Source: Paenibacillus sp. JNUCC-31 (GTDB lineage Bacteria; Bacillota; Bacilli; Paenibacillales; Paenibacillaceae). Taken from it: 64,000 nt of DNA. Below the pieces are notes generated by a model that was given only the letters and a program-made list of their open reading frames with translations, searched no databases and was not told the DNA's origin. Made by a program: the position numbers and the translations under genes. The stretch spans positions 4,650,001 to 4,714,000 of the forward strand of contig NZ_CP062165.1 in assembly GCF_014844075.1 (NCBI RefSeq). The letters are read 5' to 3'. Positions 26,245 to 35,016 of the stretch are shown one piece after another (within the stretch, counting starts at the first letter, position 1; each line of letters begins with the position of its first letter).

Positions 26245-27093
26245 ATGAAAAAAGGGATTAACATATGGTCGTTTCCAGGAGATGCCTCGATTTCGGATTG
26301 TATTCAGACGGCGAAGCAGGCTGGCTTTGAAGGGATTGAACTATCGCTTAATGGAGAAGGCGAGCTGAGTCTGTCTGCCACGGATCAGGAGGTCCGTGAT
26401 ATTCAGGGACGTCTCGAAGAGGCCGGGATTGAGATCGCGGGACTTGCAACCGGTTTGTACTGGGATTACCCGATGACGAGTGCTCGTCCAGAGATCCGTA
26501 CAAAAGCATTGGATGTATGTAAGAAGCAGCTCGAGCTTGCCGCGGCATTTGGTGTGGATACCATTCTGGTCATTCCAGGTGCTGTTGGTGTGGATTTTAT
26601 TCCAGACAGCGAAGTGACGGATTATGAAGTCGCCTACGAGCGGGCGCAGGAAGCGATTGCGCACCTGCTGCCGTATGCGGAAAGTACCGGCGTATCCATT
26701 GGCATTGAGAACGTATGGAACAAATTCCTGGTGTCACCGCTAGAACTGCGTTCCTTCATTGACTCGTTTAATTCAGAATATATAGGTTCGTATCTCGATG
26801 TGGGCAATGTCGTACAGAACGGTTATCCGGAGCAGTGGGTTCGCATTCTCGGCCATCGGATCAAAAAGGTGCATTTCAAGGATTACCGCCGTCAAGCGGG
26901 AGGACTTCACGGGTTTGTGGATCTGCTGGCTGGAGATGTGAATTATCCGGCGGTGATGGAGGCATTGCAGGCCATTGGTTACGACAACTATGTGACTGCC
27001 GAGATGATTCCGCCGTACACTCATCATTCGAAGCAGATCATATTTAATACATCCAAAGCGATGGATGCCATCCTTGGATGTTCTTTGGAATAG
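26245..27093 (+). CDS. Sugar phosphate isomerase/epimerase (xylose isomerase-like TIM barrel)
   Basis: 282 residues from ATG 26245 with AGGAGGGG upstream; the frame reaching 26128 overlaps the previous gene. It has the AP-endonuclease-2 fold: AGFEGIELSLNGEGELS, VDTILVIPGAVG, SIGIENVWNKFLVSP (metal-binding Glu), YLDVGNVV and VHFKDYRRQAGG. Such enzymes interconvert keto and aldo sugars or inosose derivatives, often together with Gfo/Idh/MocA oxidoreductases like the next gene. Substrate not assigned. Confidence 0.9.
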   Translation: MKKGINIWSFPGDASISDCIQTAKQAGFEGIELSLNGEGELSLSATDQEVRDIQGRLEEAGIEIAGLATGLYWDYPMTSARPEIRTKALDVCKKQLELAAAFGVDTILVIPGAVGVDFIPDSEVTDYEVAYERAQEAIAHLLPYAESTGVSIGIENVWNKFLVSPLELRSFIDSFNSEYIGSYLDVGNVVQNGYPEQWVRILGHRIKKVHFKDYRRQAGGLHGFVDLLAGDVNYPAVMEALQAIGYDNYVTAEMIPPYTHHSKQIIFNTSKAMDAILGCSLE

Positions 27094-27154
27094 GGGATAC
27101 ATCTAACAATGGGAATTGGAACGCAAAATTTTATTTTATTCGGGAGGTAGAAGC

Positions 27155-28198
27155 ATGTTAAAAGTGGGATTGATCGGTTTTGGGTTTATGGGACGTATGC
27201 ATTTCGATAACTATGTACGCCTTGCTTCCGAAGGGGAACCTGTGGAATTGGTAGCCATCTGCGATCTGAGAATAGAGGAACTGAAGAACGGTAAAGCAGC
27301 TGGCAATATGGCAACAGAGCAAGAGGTATATGATCTCACACCTTATCGTTTGTACGACAACATCGACGCGATGCTGGAGCAAGAAGAACTGGATATCATC
27401 GATATTACGCTGCCTACGCCATTGCACGCTGAACTAACGTGTTCCTTGCTGGAGAAAGGCATGCATGTGCTGTGCGAGAAGCCGGTTGCACGTCATTCGG
27501 CGGAAGGCTGGAAGATGGCAGAGACCGCCAAAGCGACCGGAAAAACACTGATGATTGGTCAATGTTTACGCTTCTGGCCAGCCTATGCCTATCTGAAATC
27601 TGTTGTAGAAGATGGTCGTTATGGAGCGGTAAATGCAGGTTATTTCTTCCGGGGTTCAGGTTTGCCTCAAGAGTGGTTCCTGGATGGCGAGAAAAGCGGC
27701 GGCTGCATACTGGATATGCACATTCATGATGCGGACATCATTCACTGGCTATTTGGTAAACCGGATCAAGTCTCCACACTTGCCCGTAACGTAATTCCGG
27801 GAAGCGGTTATGATACGGTGTCCACCAACTACGTATACCCTGACGGAAAAGTGCTGAATGCCCAAGCCGACTGGACGCTGGGGGGAGACTATGGTTTCTC
27901 CATGACGTATAGAGTTAATTTCGAACAGGGGAATCTGGTATTTGAGAATGGTGAGCTGAAAGTAAATCCGAACAATGCACCCGGCTTCGTCGCTGAGTTG
28001 TCACCCGACACGGGATATTATCACCAGCTCAAATATTTTATCCAGTCCGTGCAAGCAGGTGCCCCTGTATCTGTATGTACACCGGAGAGCGCAACGGGCA
28101 CGCTTGAAATGATTGAAGCCGAAATGCGTTCGGCGGATGAGCACGGGGCATTGGTTTCGGTGGCGGAAAAGACAGGTCAAATGACAGCAGAGGCATAA
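27155..28198 (+). CDS. Gfo/Idh/MocA family oxidoreductase
   Basis: 347 residues from ATG 27155 with GGGAGGT upstream. Rossmann start KVGLIGFGFMGRMH, cofactor motif HVLCEKPVARHSAEG and catalytic-region motif GGCILDMHIHDADIIHWLFG. Sixty bases after the isomerase gene, so likely co-transcribed; together they resemble sugar or inositol catabolic modules. Differs clearly from the oxidoreductase at 14361. Confidence 0.92.
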   Translation: MLKVGLIGFGFMGRMHFDNYVRLASEGEPVELVAICDLRIEELKNGKAAGNMATEQEVYDLTPYRLYDNIDAMLEQEELDIIDITLPTPLHAELTCSLLEKGMHVLCEKPVARHSAEGWKMAETAKATGKTLMIGQCLRFWPAYAYLKSVVEDGRYGAVNAGYFFRGSGLPQEWFLDGEKSGGCILDMHIHDADIIHWLFGKPDQVSTLARNVIPGSGYDTVSTNYVYPDGKVLNAQADWTLGGDYGFSMTYRVNFEQGNLVFENGELKVNPNNAPGFVAELSPDTGYYHQLKYFIQSVQAGAPVSVCTPESATGTLEMIEAEMRSADEHGALVSVAEKTGQMTAEA

Positions 28199-28287
28199 AT
28201 CAGGATGTACTGGAAAATACAACCGTGACGGTATGTAATCTTGTGGATATACTGGGGTGAGATTGTTATTCCGGGAGGTCCCTTGTC

Positions 28288-28596
28288 ATGAAAAATCGTA
28301 CCGTGGCGAATTGGCTCTTTTTTATCAATGCGATCAATTTAATTACACTGGTAGCTTATCCTTATATGCTGCTCATCAGCTTTTATATGTTTGCCAGCAG
28401 CAATACGAATGATTATGTATTGGAGTATATCGCCGCAGGGGTGCTGGCTACCTATCCGGTTCCGGTCCTGGCATCGTTCACCTGCTGGGTGTTCTATAAA
28501 AATTACAAATTCAAGATTGCGCTGATCATGGCAAATTTGTTACTGGTGTGGGTGGCCATTCTTTTGCTTGCCGCACTTGCGTCTACTTTGATTTAG
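28288..28596 (+). CDS. Small membrane protein, unknown function
   Basis: 102 residues; ATG 28288 follows GGGAGGT at good spacing. Three strongly hydrophobic segments (about residues 9-34, 46-70 and 75-100) predict an integral membrane protein. I do not recognise the family. It is followed by a terminator and lies between the sugar genes and the peptide cluster; it seems independently expressed. Confidence 0.65.
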   Translation: MKNRTVANWLFFINAINLITLVAYPYMLLISFYMFASSNTNDYVLEYIAAGVLATYPVPVLASFTCWVFYKNYKFKIALIMANLLLVWVAILLLAALASTLI

Positions 28597-28613
28597 ATCG
28601 AGACGAAATGGAA

Positions 28614-28651
28614 AGAGCAGAACCTTCGTACATGAAGGTTCTGCTCTTTTT
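28614..28651 (+). terminator. Terminator upstream of the RiPP cluster
   Basis: Arms AGAGCAGAACCTTC/GAAGGTTCTGCTCT with a six-base loop followed by five T. Separates the small membrane protein gene from the peptide locus. Confidence 0.9.
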
Positions 28652-28740
28652 ACAATAATGTTCCTTTTAAAAATCGAACATGAAGAAATGTAAATGATAT
28701 TTATTACTGTTTAATTAATGGATTTATCGGATAATTTCTC

Positions 28741-28768
28741 TTGTAAATACAATTTAATAATTATATTT
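28741..28768 (+). promoter_or_regulatory. Candidate promoter of the RiPP precursor gene
   Basis: TTGTAA (28741-28746), 16-base spacer, TATATT (28763-28768) in AT-rich DNA, ending 32 bases before the precursor start. Only a plausible sigma-A match. Confidence 0.4.
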
Positions 28769-28800
28769 GTTTGTTAATCTAATTGAAGGGAGGTAGAGAT

Positions 28801-28959
28801 ATGCTTAAACAAATCAATAAGGGATTTGCTAAGGGTTCTTCTGACTCAAAGTTATGTTGGACATGTGATACAAAGGACTACTGTGTAAAATGTGATGCAC
28901 TTGACTGGGGATGTTCAGGTGGATGGGAAACTTGCATTACCAAAGATTCTGATGGTTAG
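28801..28959 (+). CDS. Freyrasin-like ranthipeptide precursor (six-Cys RiPP)
   Basis: 52 residues with a strong GGGAGGTAGAG site before ATG 28801. A basic leader of about 18 residues (MLKQINKGFAKGSSDSKL) is followed by a Cys-rich core with Cys at 19, 22, 28, 31, 38 and 45. Asp stands exactly four positions after five of them (19-23, 22-26, 28-32, 31-35, 45-49); the Cys at 38 has Trp at +4 and Glu at +5. The first four rings form a nine-residue repeat, C-x-x-C-D-x-x-D-[YW]. Cys-X3-Asp is the substrate pattern of freyrasin-type radical SAM enzymes, which join Cys sulfur to the Asp beta-carbon. The gene lies 130 bases before a radical SAM/SPASM gene. Bioactivity unknown. Confidence 0.85.
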   Translation: MLKQINKGFAKGSSDSKLCWTCDTKDYCVKCDALDWGCSGGWETCITKDSDG

Positions 28960-29002
28960 ATTGTGAGAAGTGACTTTTTACTAGACACACTCCTCAGCAA
29001 AG

Positions 29003-29038
29003 AACCCAGATGTTCTAAGAAATAATCTGGGTTTTTTG
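29003..29038 (+). terminator. Terminator between precursor and radical SAM gene
   Basis: Arms AACCCAGAT/ATCTGGGTT with a 13-base loop, then TTTT. Partial termination here would give more precursor than enzyme transcript, as usual in peptide clusters. Confidence 0.85.
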
Positions 29039-29089
29039 AGCGTTATTTTATCAAGAATAACTTACAACGTATAGAATGGAGCAAAGGAA

Positions 29090-30469
29090 ATGAACGAATT
29101 AACAAATGTTTGGGAAGAACGCATCACACCAGGAGATGTTATGCTTCTAAAGCATAATTCTACTAAATATGCATACGTTCCAGAGAGTAATGCATTATAT
29201 GAAATTGATAACAATTTAGAGATGATTCTCAAGTCGGAAAATGAAACAGCATCGGTGTTATACAATAAATTACCTTCGCCATTAGAGAAAGGAGAGTTTC
29301 TCGAAGTCATTGATTCTCTGATCGAGAATGAAATGATCAATCAAGAAAGAAAAACTAAAGAAATTGAGACAGCCCATTTTCAAACAATCAGCGCTCTAAC
29401 ACTTATGATGGTACAAGAATGCAATCTAAAGTGTACCTATTGTTATGCTGGAGATGGCGAGTACAATGAAAAAGGAAAAATGAATTTCGAAACTGCGAAA
29501 AGATCTGTGGATTTTTTAATTCAGAATTCAGGAAATATTGAAGAATTGACTCTTGTTTTCTTTGGCGGGGAACCTTTATTAAATTTTGAAACGATCGAGC
29601 AAGTTGTACAATATGCTAATAAACTAGCTGAGACACATCATAAAAAAATTAAATATAGTATGACTTGTAATGGAACCCTCATTACTCCGAAAATCATTAA
29701 CTTTATTAGGGCTCATGATATCTATGTTCAAATTAGTGTTGATGGCCAGAAGTCTGCTCATGATCAGAATAGGTTTTATGGTAACCAAAAAGGCAGTTAC
29801 GAAATAATCATGAATCGTACGGAAGAGCTCAGAGACAAAAAACAGTTGGGAGTGCGTTCTACACTTACTCCCGCAAATACGAACTATACAGAAATATACC
29901 AACACTTATTTTCTTTGAATTTTCGAAGTGCTTTTTTAGCACCTGCTATGCAAATGTTTAACAGAGAGAGTTTTGAAGATTTGGGTGTAGAATTTGAGGT
30001 TCTAACACAGTATTTTCTAAAACTTATAGAAGCGAAGGAATATAGTAAGGCTAAAAAGATAAATAATGTAATGAAATTTTTACAGAGATTACATAGTGGT
30101 TTCGAGTCGACCTATTCATGTGGAGCCGAGGTTAACTTTTATGCTGTTGATATTCATGGTGATCTCTATCCGTGTCATCGCTTCGTTAACAATAAAAATT
30201 ACAAACAGGGCAACGTATACTCTGATATTGATCATTATAAGAAAAATGAATTTCTTCTAGAAGCACATACATCCAATCGGCAAAATTGTAATTATTGTTG
30301 GGCTAGAAATTTGTGTGGCGGTGGCTGTCATCATGAGAACTATGAGTTATCTGGAGCTGTAACATCACCACCGGTGGATTATTGTAGGCTTACAAAAACA
30401 CAATTACAGTCCATTTTTCATCTTTACTTAACTTTGACAGAAGAAGAAAAAGAGATATTGCTAGGTTAA
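29090..30469 (+). CDS. Radical SAM/SPASM peptide maturase (thioether-forming)
   Basis: 459 residues. Residues 1-90 resemble a PqqD-like peptide-recognition domain. The radical SAM cluster motif CNLKCTYCYA has Cys at 111, 115 and 118; GGEPLL (159-164) is the SAM-binding loop. The SPASM region has Cys at 344, 362, 400, 403, 409, 413 and 432, in the CX2CX5CX3C arrangement that binds two auxiliary [4Fe-4S] clusters. This is the architecture of sactipeptide and ranthipeptide maturases. With the Cys-X3-Asp precursor just upstream the best prediction is installation of thioether bridges. Codon use is AT-rich, like the rest of the cluster and unlike the neighbours, suggesting transfer. Confidence 0.93.
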   Translation: MNELTNVWEERITPGDVMLLKHNSTKYAYVPESNALYEIDNNLEMILKSENETASVLYNKLPSPLEKGEFLEVIDSLIENEMINQERKTKEIETAHFQTISALTLMMVQECNLKCTYCYAGDGEYNEKGKMNFETAKRSVDFLIQNSGNIEELTLVFFGGEPLLNFETIEQVVQYANKLAETHHKKIKYSMTCNGTLITPKIINFIRAHDIYVQISVDGQKSAHDQNRFYGNQKGSYEIIMNRTEELRDKKQLGVRSTLTPANTNYTEIYQHLFSLNFRSAFLAPAMQMFNRESFEDLGVEFEVLTQYFLKLIEAKEYSKAKKINNVMKFLQRLHSGFESTYSCGAEVNFYAVDIHGDLYPCHRFVNNKNYKQGNVYSDIDHYKKNEFLLEAHTSNRQNCNYCWARNLCGGGCHHENYELSGAVTSPPVDYCRLTKTQLQSIFHLYLTLTEEEKEILLG

Positions 30470-30502
30470 CTTTTAAAAGGGTATTACTAAGGAGATTCAA
30501 TT

Positions 30503-32149
30503 ATGAAAGGTCTTGCTTTTATATATAAAAGATTGCTCCCTTATAATCGTGAGATTGTGACAATTTTGTTATTCATGGGACTGCCTCTGTGTTTTGGAAT
30601 AATACAGCCTATCCTGTTTGGAAAATTCGTTGATTTGATTAGTTCTAACCAGATTAAGGATGCTTTTTTTATCGTTTTTTTGATTTTTATTGTTTGTTTG
30701 ATGAGTCTTCTTTTTAACTTGGTGTGCAAATATAAAGTAGCAAGTATCTCTTATAAAATTCAATTCAGTTTAAAGACTGATCTAATTAAACGTATCTTCT
30801 TTCTTCCTATGAACATCTTCGAATCGCTCCCCAAGGGAGAGATAATTAACAAAGTTGAAAATGATACAAAAGCATTCTCAATTGCCGTAACGGACTTAGC
30901 AAAGTTTCTCGTAGATAGTATCAGTTTCATCTTTATTATTATTATACTCATTAAAATCAATCTGAAACTTTCATTAATTTTAGTTCTTCTTGGGCCGATA
31001 TTACTTATATCATTCTTGGTATTTGGAAAAAAAATAAAATTTTGGGACGCGATTGTTAAACGGAAATTAGATAGTTATCTTAATTTATTGAATGAGATCT
31101 TGGAGAAATTCACGCTATTTAGAGTTTTTCATGCAGAAGGTGTGATCTTTCGAAAGTTTGAAGGGGAATTGAGTAGTTATCAATCGTCATCATTAAAAAA
31201 GAACAGGATAACCATTCTTTCTAGTGGTACAGTAGAAGGCCTAAACTTTATTTCATATATAGCAATTCTCTTGGGTGGACTTTATTTTATTGGAAATCAC
31301 AATCTTACTCTGGGGGAACTTGTAGCATTCACAACGTATTCCAGCAATTTCAATTACTCTCTGTTAAGGTTTTCTCAATTTAACGTCCTGGTACAGGAAA
31401 CCGTGGTCTCTATAAATCGAATGGACAATATTCCGGCTCCAGCATTAAAAAATAGCAATGAGAAAGGTAAATATGATTTGGGGAGTTTAACTAATTTTAC
31501 CGGAAATGTCATGGGAATATCGAATCTCTCCTATAGCTATGCTGAAGTTGGTATTAGGTGTATTAATGAATTAACCTTGTCTGTTTCTCGATCAAAAATT
31601 CTTCAAATTACTGGGGCAAACGGGAGCGGGAAATCAACCTTGTTAAAAATTCTAGCAGGATTTTATCGGAACTATACAGGTGAGATTCGTTATAAGGGAT
31701 CAGATATTAATGATATCCCTCGTTCTGTATATTGTAATGAGGTATGTTTGGTTACTCAAGAACCTCAAGTCATTTCTGGCTCAATCCGTGAGAATCTTTT
31801 ACTGGGGAACGCTCAAGCAACTTCGGGAGAACTACGCAAGGTGTGTGAAATGGTTGGTATTGCTTCGTTTATTGATTCACTAGATCATAATTATAATACT
31901 TTAATCGGTATTAATGGAATTGAACTATCTGTTGGTCAAAAACAGAAGTTATCCATGGCTAGAGGACTACTAGTAAATGCAGAATTATACTTGTTTGACG
32001 AAGTCACTTCTGCACTGGATGCGATGCATAAACAAACTTTTTTCGAATTGATGCACTCTTTGAAAGAGAACAATAAGGCGATTATTATCATCTCTCATGA
32101 TCCACTTCCACCTGGCTTGGTTGATGAAAAAATCGAATTATGTATCTAA
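30503..32149 (+). CDS. ABC exporter (permease-ATPase fusion) of the RiPP cluster
   Basis: 548 residues; ATG 30503 with AAGGAGA upstream, 33 bases after the maturase. An N-terminal exporter membrane domain (six helices to ~residue 300) and an ATPase domain with Walker A GANGSGKST near residue 370, signature ELSVGQKQK, Walker B LYLFDEVTSALD and switch His in IIIISHDPLPP. There is no C39 peptidase domain, so if a leader is removed another protease is required. Probable exporter of the modified peptide. Confidence 0.9.
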   Translation: MKGLAFIYKRLLPYNREIVTILLFMGLPLCFGIIQPILFGKFVDLISSNQIKDAFFIVFLIFIVCLMSLLFNLVCKYKVASISYKIQFSLKTDLIKRIFFLPMNIFESLPKGEIINKVENDTKAFSIAVTDLAKFLVDSISFIFIIIILIKINLKLSLILVLLGPILLISFLVFGKKIKFWDAIVKRKLDSYLNLLNEILEKFTLFRVFHAEGVIFRKFEGELSSYQSSSLKKNRITILSSGTVEGLNFISYIAILLGGLYFIGNHNLTLGELVAFTTYSSNFNYSLLRFSQFNVLVQETVVSINRMDNIPAPALKNSNEKGKYDLGSLTNFTGNVMGISNLSYSYAEVGIRCINELTLSVSRSKILQITGANGSGKSTLLKILAGFYRNYTGEIRYKGSDINDIPRSVYCNEVCLVTQEPQVISGSIRENLLLGNAQATSGELRKVCEMVGIASFIDSLDHNYNTLIGINGIELSVGQKQKLSMARGLLVNAELYLFDEVTSALDAMHKQTFFELMHSLKENNKAIIIISHDPLPPGLVDEKIELCI

Positions 32150-32193
32150 GGACTGAGATGTCAAAATAAAAATAAGGTAGCAGGTGAGTATTT

Positions 32194-33054
32194 ATGAAAT
32201 TGAGCGTTAAAAATCTTTCGAAACATTACGATAAGCCTATTCTCCAGAATGTATCTTTTGAAATGAATACTGGAATACTTGGTTTGCTAGGCGAAAATGG
32301 AGCAGGAAAAACGACATTGCTCGAAATCATCTCCACGCTCATTGCCCCCCATACAGGTCAAGTAGACTATGAAGGCATGGATGTCGTTCAGGACTTACAT
32401 ACGATTCGAAAACAGATTGGCTACTTGCCACAGAAGTTTGATTTTTTTCCCCACTTGACCGTGCAGGAGATTCTTGAATATGTTTGTCGTTTGAAAAATA
32501 TTCATGGGAGGCAGCGGATAACAGAAATTGAAGAAAAACTCAAGCAGGTTGGATTGCTGGAGCAAAGAAACAAAAAATTCAATGCTTTGTCTGGAGGTAT
32601 GAAGCAACGCTTAGGTATTGCCCAGGCTATTGTCGGCAACCCCAAGTTACTATTGATTGATGAACCTACCGTGGGACTTGATCCTCATGAGCGTGTATCG
32701 TTTAGACAATTGTTAACAACTCTTGCAACAGACCGGTCTATTATTATTTCCACTCATATTGTCGAAGATGTTGCACTTACAACAGATTTTGTTCTTGTAC
32801 TGCACCAAGGGAATGTTAACTACTTTGGAGATATCCCTGCTTTCATCAAATCGGTCGAGGGAAAGGTGTGGCTTTACAGCGGAGAGAATGTGACAGAGAA
32901 GCTTCAAAAACAAGGTGCACTAATCATCTCAACACAGGTCACTGCAAGTGGTGTACATATACGCTATCTATCGGATACCCCGTTGGAAGGCAGCCTTTTA
33001 TTAGAGCCTACTTTGGAGCACGCCTATATTTATACGAATAGAAAGAAGGTATAA
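32194..33054 (+). CDS. ABC-2 type transporter ATPase
   Basis: 286 residues. Stand-alone ATPase with Walker A GENGAGKTT, signature ALSGGMKQRLG and Walker B LLLIDEPTVGLDPHE, and a C-terminal ~70-residue regulatory tail. It belongs to the CcmA/NatA group that pairs with ABC-2 membrane subunits; the next two genes supply them. In bacteriocin loci such sets often give self-immunity, which is the inferred role here. Confidence 0.9.
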   Translation: MKLSVKNLSKHYDKPILQNVSFEMNTGILGLLGENGAGKTTLLEIISTLIAPHTGQVDYEGMDVVQDLHTIRKQIGYLPQKFDFFPHLTVQEILEYVCRLKNIHGRQRITEIEEKLKQVGLLEQRNKKFNALSGGMKQRLGIAQAIVGNPKLLLIDEPTVGLDPHERVSFRQLLTTLATDRSIIISTHIVEDVALTTDFVLVLHQGNVNYFGDIPAFIKSVEGKVWLYSGENVTEKLQKQGALIISTQVTASGVHIRYLSDTPLEGSLLLEPTLEHAYIYTNRKKV

Positions 33055-33057
33055 CCA

Positions 33058-33744
33058 TTGAATGAATTTATGGTACAACTTCATTTTTCGTTTAAATCTT
33101 TGCTAAAACATCGCATGCTACTTATCATTGTTTTTTTTCTCACAACGATAATCCCACTTGTTTTGGCACAAATGAGTGGAGAGACCCGCTTTGAAAATCG
33201 TTGGCTTTCTATGCTTCAGCTCCAAATGATTATTGTGACGCCTCTAGTCCCCGTTCTCGTAAATGCTGTTTGGGGCGGAAAACTAAGAGACTTCGAACTG
33301 AAAACGATCATGTTTTATCTAATTAGCCCAGCAAATTATTTAATCTCTAAGCTTGTAGCGGTTGGGGCCGGAATAAGCATGAGTTTGATACTGATCGATT
33401 CTATTTATTGGTTTGCATTATCAAACCAAGCTCCTAATCTCTTATGGTTAGTTACACTCTTGCAAATCATCTTAACCGTATCCTTTGTTGTCTCGTTAAC
33501 TGGACTATGCTCACTTATTTTTAAGAGGACGATATACAGTACTATTTTAGTTTTTATTTACTTGATTATCAGTATTCAATATGTCCAACAACCCATGTTT
33601 GCGATCTGGTTTAATCCAGATTATGTATCGGAAATGATACTACAGCCGAATTTTATGCTTCAACGGTATGTCTTAGTCTTGTGGGTAGCCCTCATGCTTT
33701 TGATCAGCTCAATGTTGTTCAGAAAGCAGGTTGTACGCACATGA
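33058..33744 (+). CDS. ABC-2 type membrane subunit
   Basis: 228 residues, six hydrophobic segments. TTG 33058 lies three bases after the ATPase stop with AGAAGG upstream; ATG 33070 is an alternative. It has no strong family motif beyond the six-helix ABC-2 layout. Its stop overlaps the next start (ATGA). Probably forms the membrane part of the transporter with the ATPase before it. Confidence 0.75.
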   Translation: MNEFMVQLHFSFKSLLKHRMLLIIVFFLTTIIPLVLAQMSGETRFENRWLSMLQLQMIIVTPLVPVLVNAVWGGKLRDFELKTIMFYLISPANYLISKLVAVGAGISMSLILIDSIYWFALSNQAPNLLWLVTLLQIILTVSFVVSLTGLCSLIFKRTIYSTILVFIYLIISIQYVQQPMFAIWFNPDYVSEMILQPNFMLQRYVLVLWVALMLLISSMLFRKQVVRT

Positions 33745-34871
33745 TACGGTTATGGTTTTTAAAACTAAAGGTCCTATGGCGCAGTGAACATATCTGGGCT
33801 TTCTACATGGGACTGTTCATGTTGTATTTGACCAAATTTGTATTTTTCATAGATGAATTGCCTGTTACCATACCTTTATATGGACTTTTCATGTCCACCA
33901 TGACGCTTGTTATATTGAATTCACCTAAGCGTTACCATATGGTTCATATGATAAGACTTACCAACTGGAATCCTATACGGAGAACTTTGCAGTCATGGTT
34001 ATTTAGTTTTTTTTGTACGCTTCCAGCCTCAACCCTCTTATTTTTCACTATTCGTGAAATCTTTAAAGACACTCCTGTTTATCTGCTTATGTTTGTTATT
34101 TTCGGATTATCTTACTTCGCAATCAGCTTTGCGTTTGTAATTTCTTTATTACCTTTTAAAATGGCTATTCTATGCAGTGTATCTTTGTACATGGTCCTCA
34201 CTTTAATGCATGGTTATAAACTGGAGAGTGTTCGGTACGTTGCACCAACTCTGAATTTTATGTATCCAGATTACCCTGATATGATTAATATGCTGTCGAT
34301 ATTTTTTCTTGGTATACTGATGCTGGCCATCTATTGTTGGAGCGGAGTCGATTGGCCTCGCCGACAAAAAAAAATATTGCTTTTCATTCTCATGATTATC
34401 GCTGCCGCATACATCGCAGTTCCCCTTGGACAAATATGGAATGGAAGGCATTTAGCAAATGAACCTTATCAAAAGGTTCAAGTGAATAACATCGTTGTGC
34501 AGTATAAAGGCATCCCTCATACTATTGCAACAAGATATGGTCAGGTAGTCTCTGATATTATTGATGAGTTGAACGAACATAAGATTAATCCCAATATTGC
34601 CCAAATCATAATTACTCGATTAGATCATGTTCCCAAAGGTACTCAACTGGAGCATATTTTGAAGTTAGAAGAGAAGACGCTATACATTGAACCCTATTCA
34701 AATAAGTTTTATGAGTTTAATTATGGATATAATATAATTCGGGATATGCTTGAACTTTCCGAAACTGACCATCAAATTGGACAACAAATAACCCAAAGTT
34801 TGATTAGTAAAAACAAACATCACTTTTTCGATTCACTTCAACGCAGGGGACTTAGTGAAACCTATGAATAA
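33741..34871 (+). CDS. Membrane protein with C-terminal extracytoplasmic domain, unknown
   Basis: 376 residues from ATG 33741, overlapping the previous stop as ATGA; the longer frame to 33681 is inside that gene. About seven hydrophobic segments fill residues 1-245, followed by a soluble part of ~130 residues (VQVNNIVVQYKGIPHTIATR to the end) that is probably outside the membrane after an odd number of passes. I recognise no family. As the last gene of the peptide cluster, coupled to an ABC-2 set, it may be a second transporter subunit or an immunity component with a peptide-binding domain. Confidence 0.7.
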   Translation: MIRLWFLKLKVLWRSEHIWAFYMGLFMLYLTKFVFFIDELPVTIPLYGLFMSTMTLVILNSPKRYHMVHMIRLTNWNPIRRTLQSWLFSFFCTLPASTLLFFTIREIFKDTPVYLLMFVIFGLSYFAISFAFVISLLPFKMAILCSVSLYMVLTLMHGYKLESVRYVAPTLNFMYPDYPDMINMLSIFFLGILMLAIYCWSGVDWPRRQKKILLFILMIIAAAYIAVPLGQIWNGRHLANEPYQKVQVNNIVVQYKGIPHTIATRYGQVVSDIIDELNEHKINPNIAQIIITRLDHVPKGTQLEHILKLEEKTLYIEPYSNKFYEFNYGYNIIRDMLELSETDHQIGQQITQSLISKNKHHFFDSLQRRGLSETYE

Positions 34872-34893
34872 AAGATATGGTTTCATAAGAGTA

Positions 34894-34924
34894 GGCGTGT
34901 CTTCAAACTGTTTGAAGACACGCC
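34894..34924. terminator. Hairpin at end of RiPP cluster
   Basis: Perfect 14-base arms GGCGTGTCTTCAAA/TTTGAAGACACGCC with a three-base loop. No T run follows directly, but it is placed at the end of the operon, 22 bases after the stop. Confidence 0.65.
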
Positions 34925-35016
34925 CTGGAACATTAGCTAATGGATTTTCCGCACTATCGAATTTGGTGATTGTACTTTTTTTGAAATACATACTGGCTTG
35001 ATTTTATTTTTGAAAC

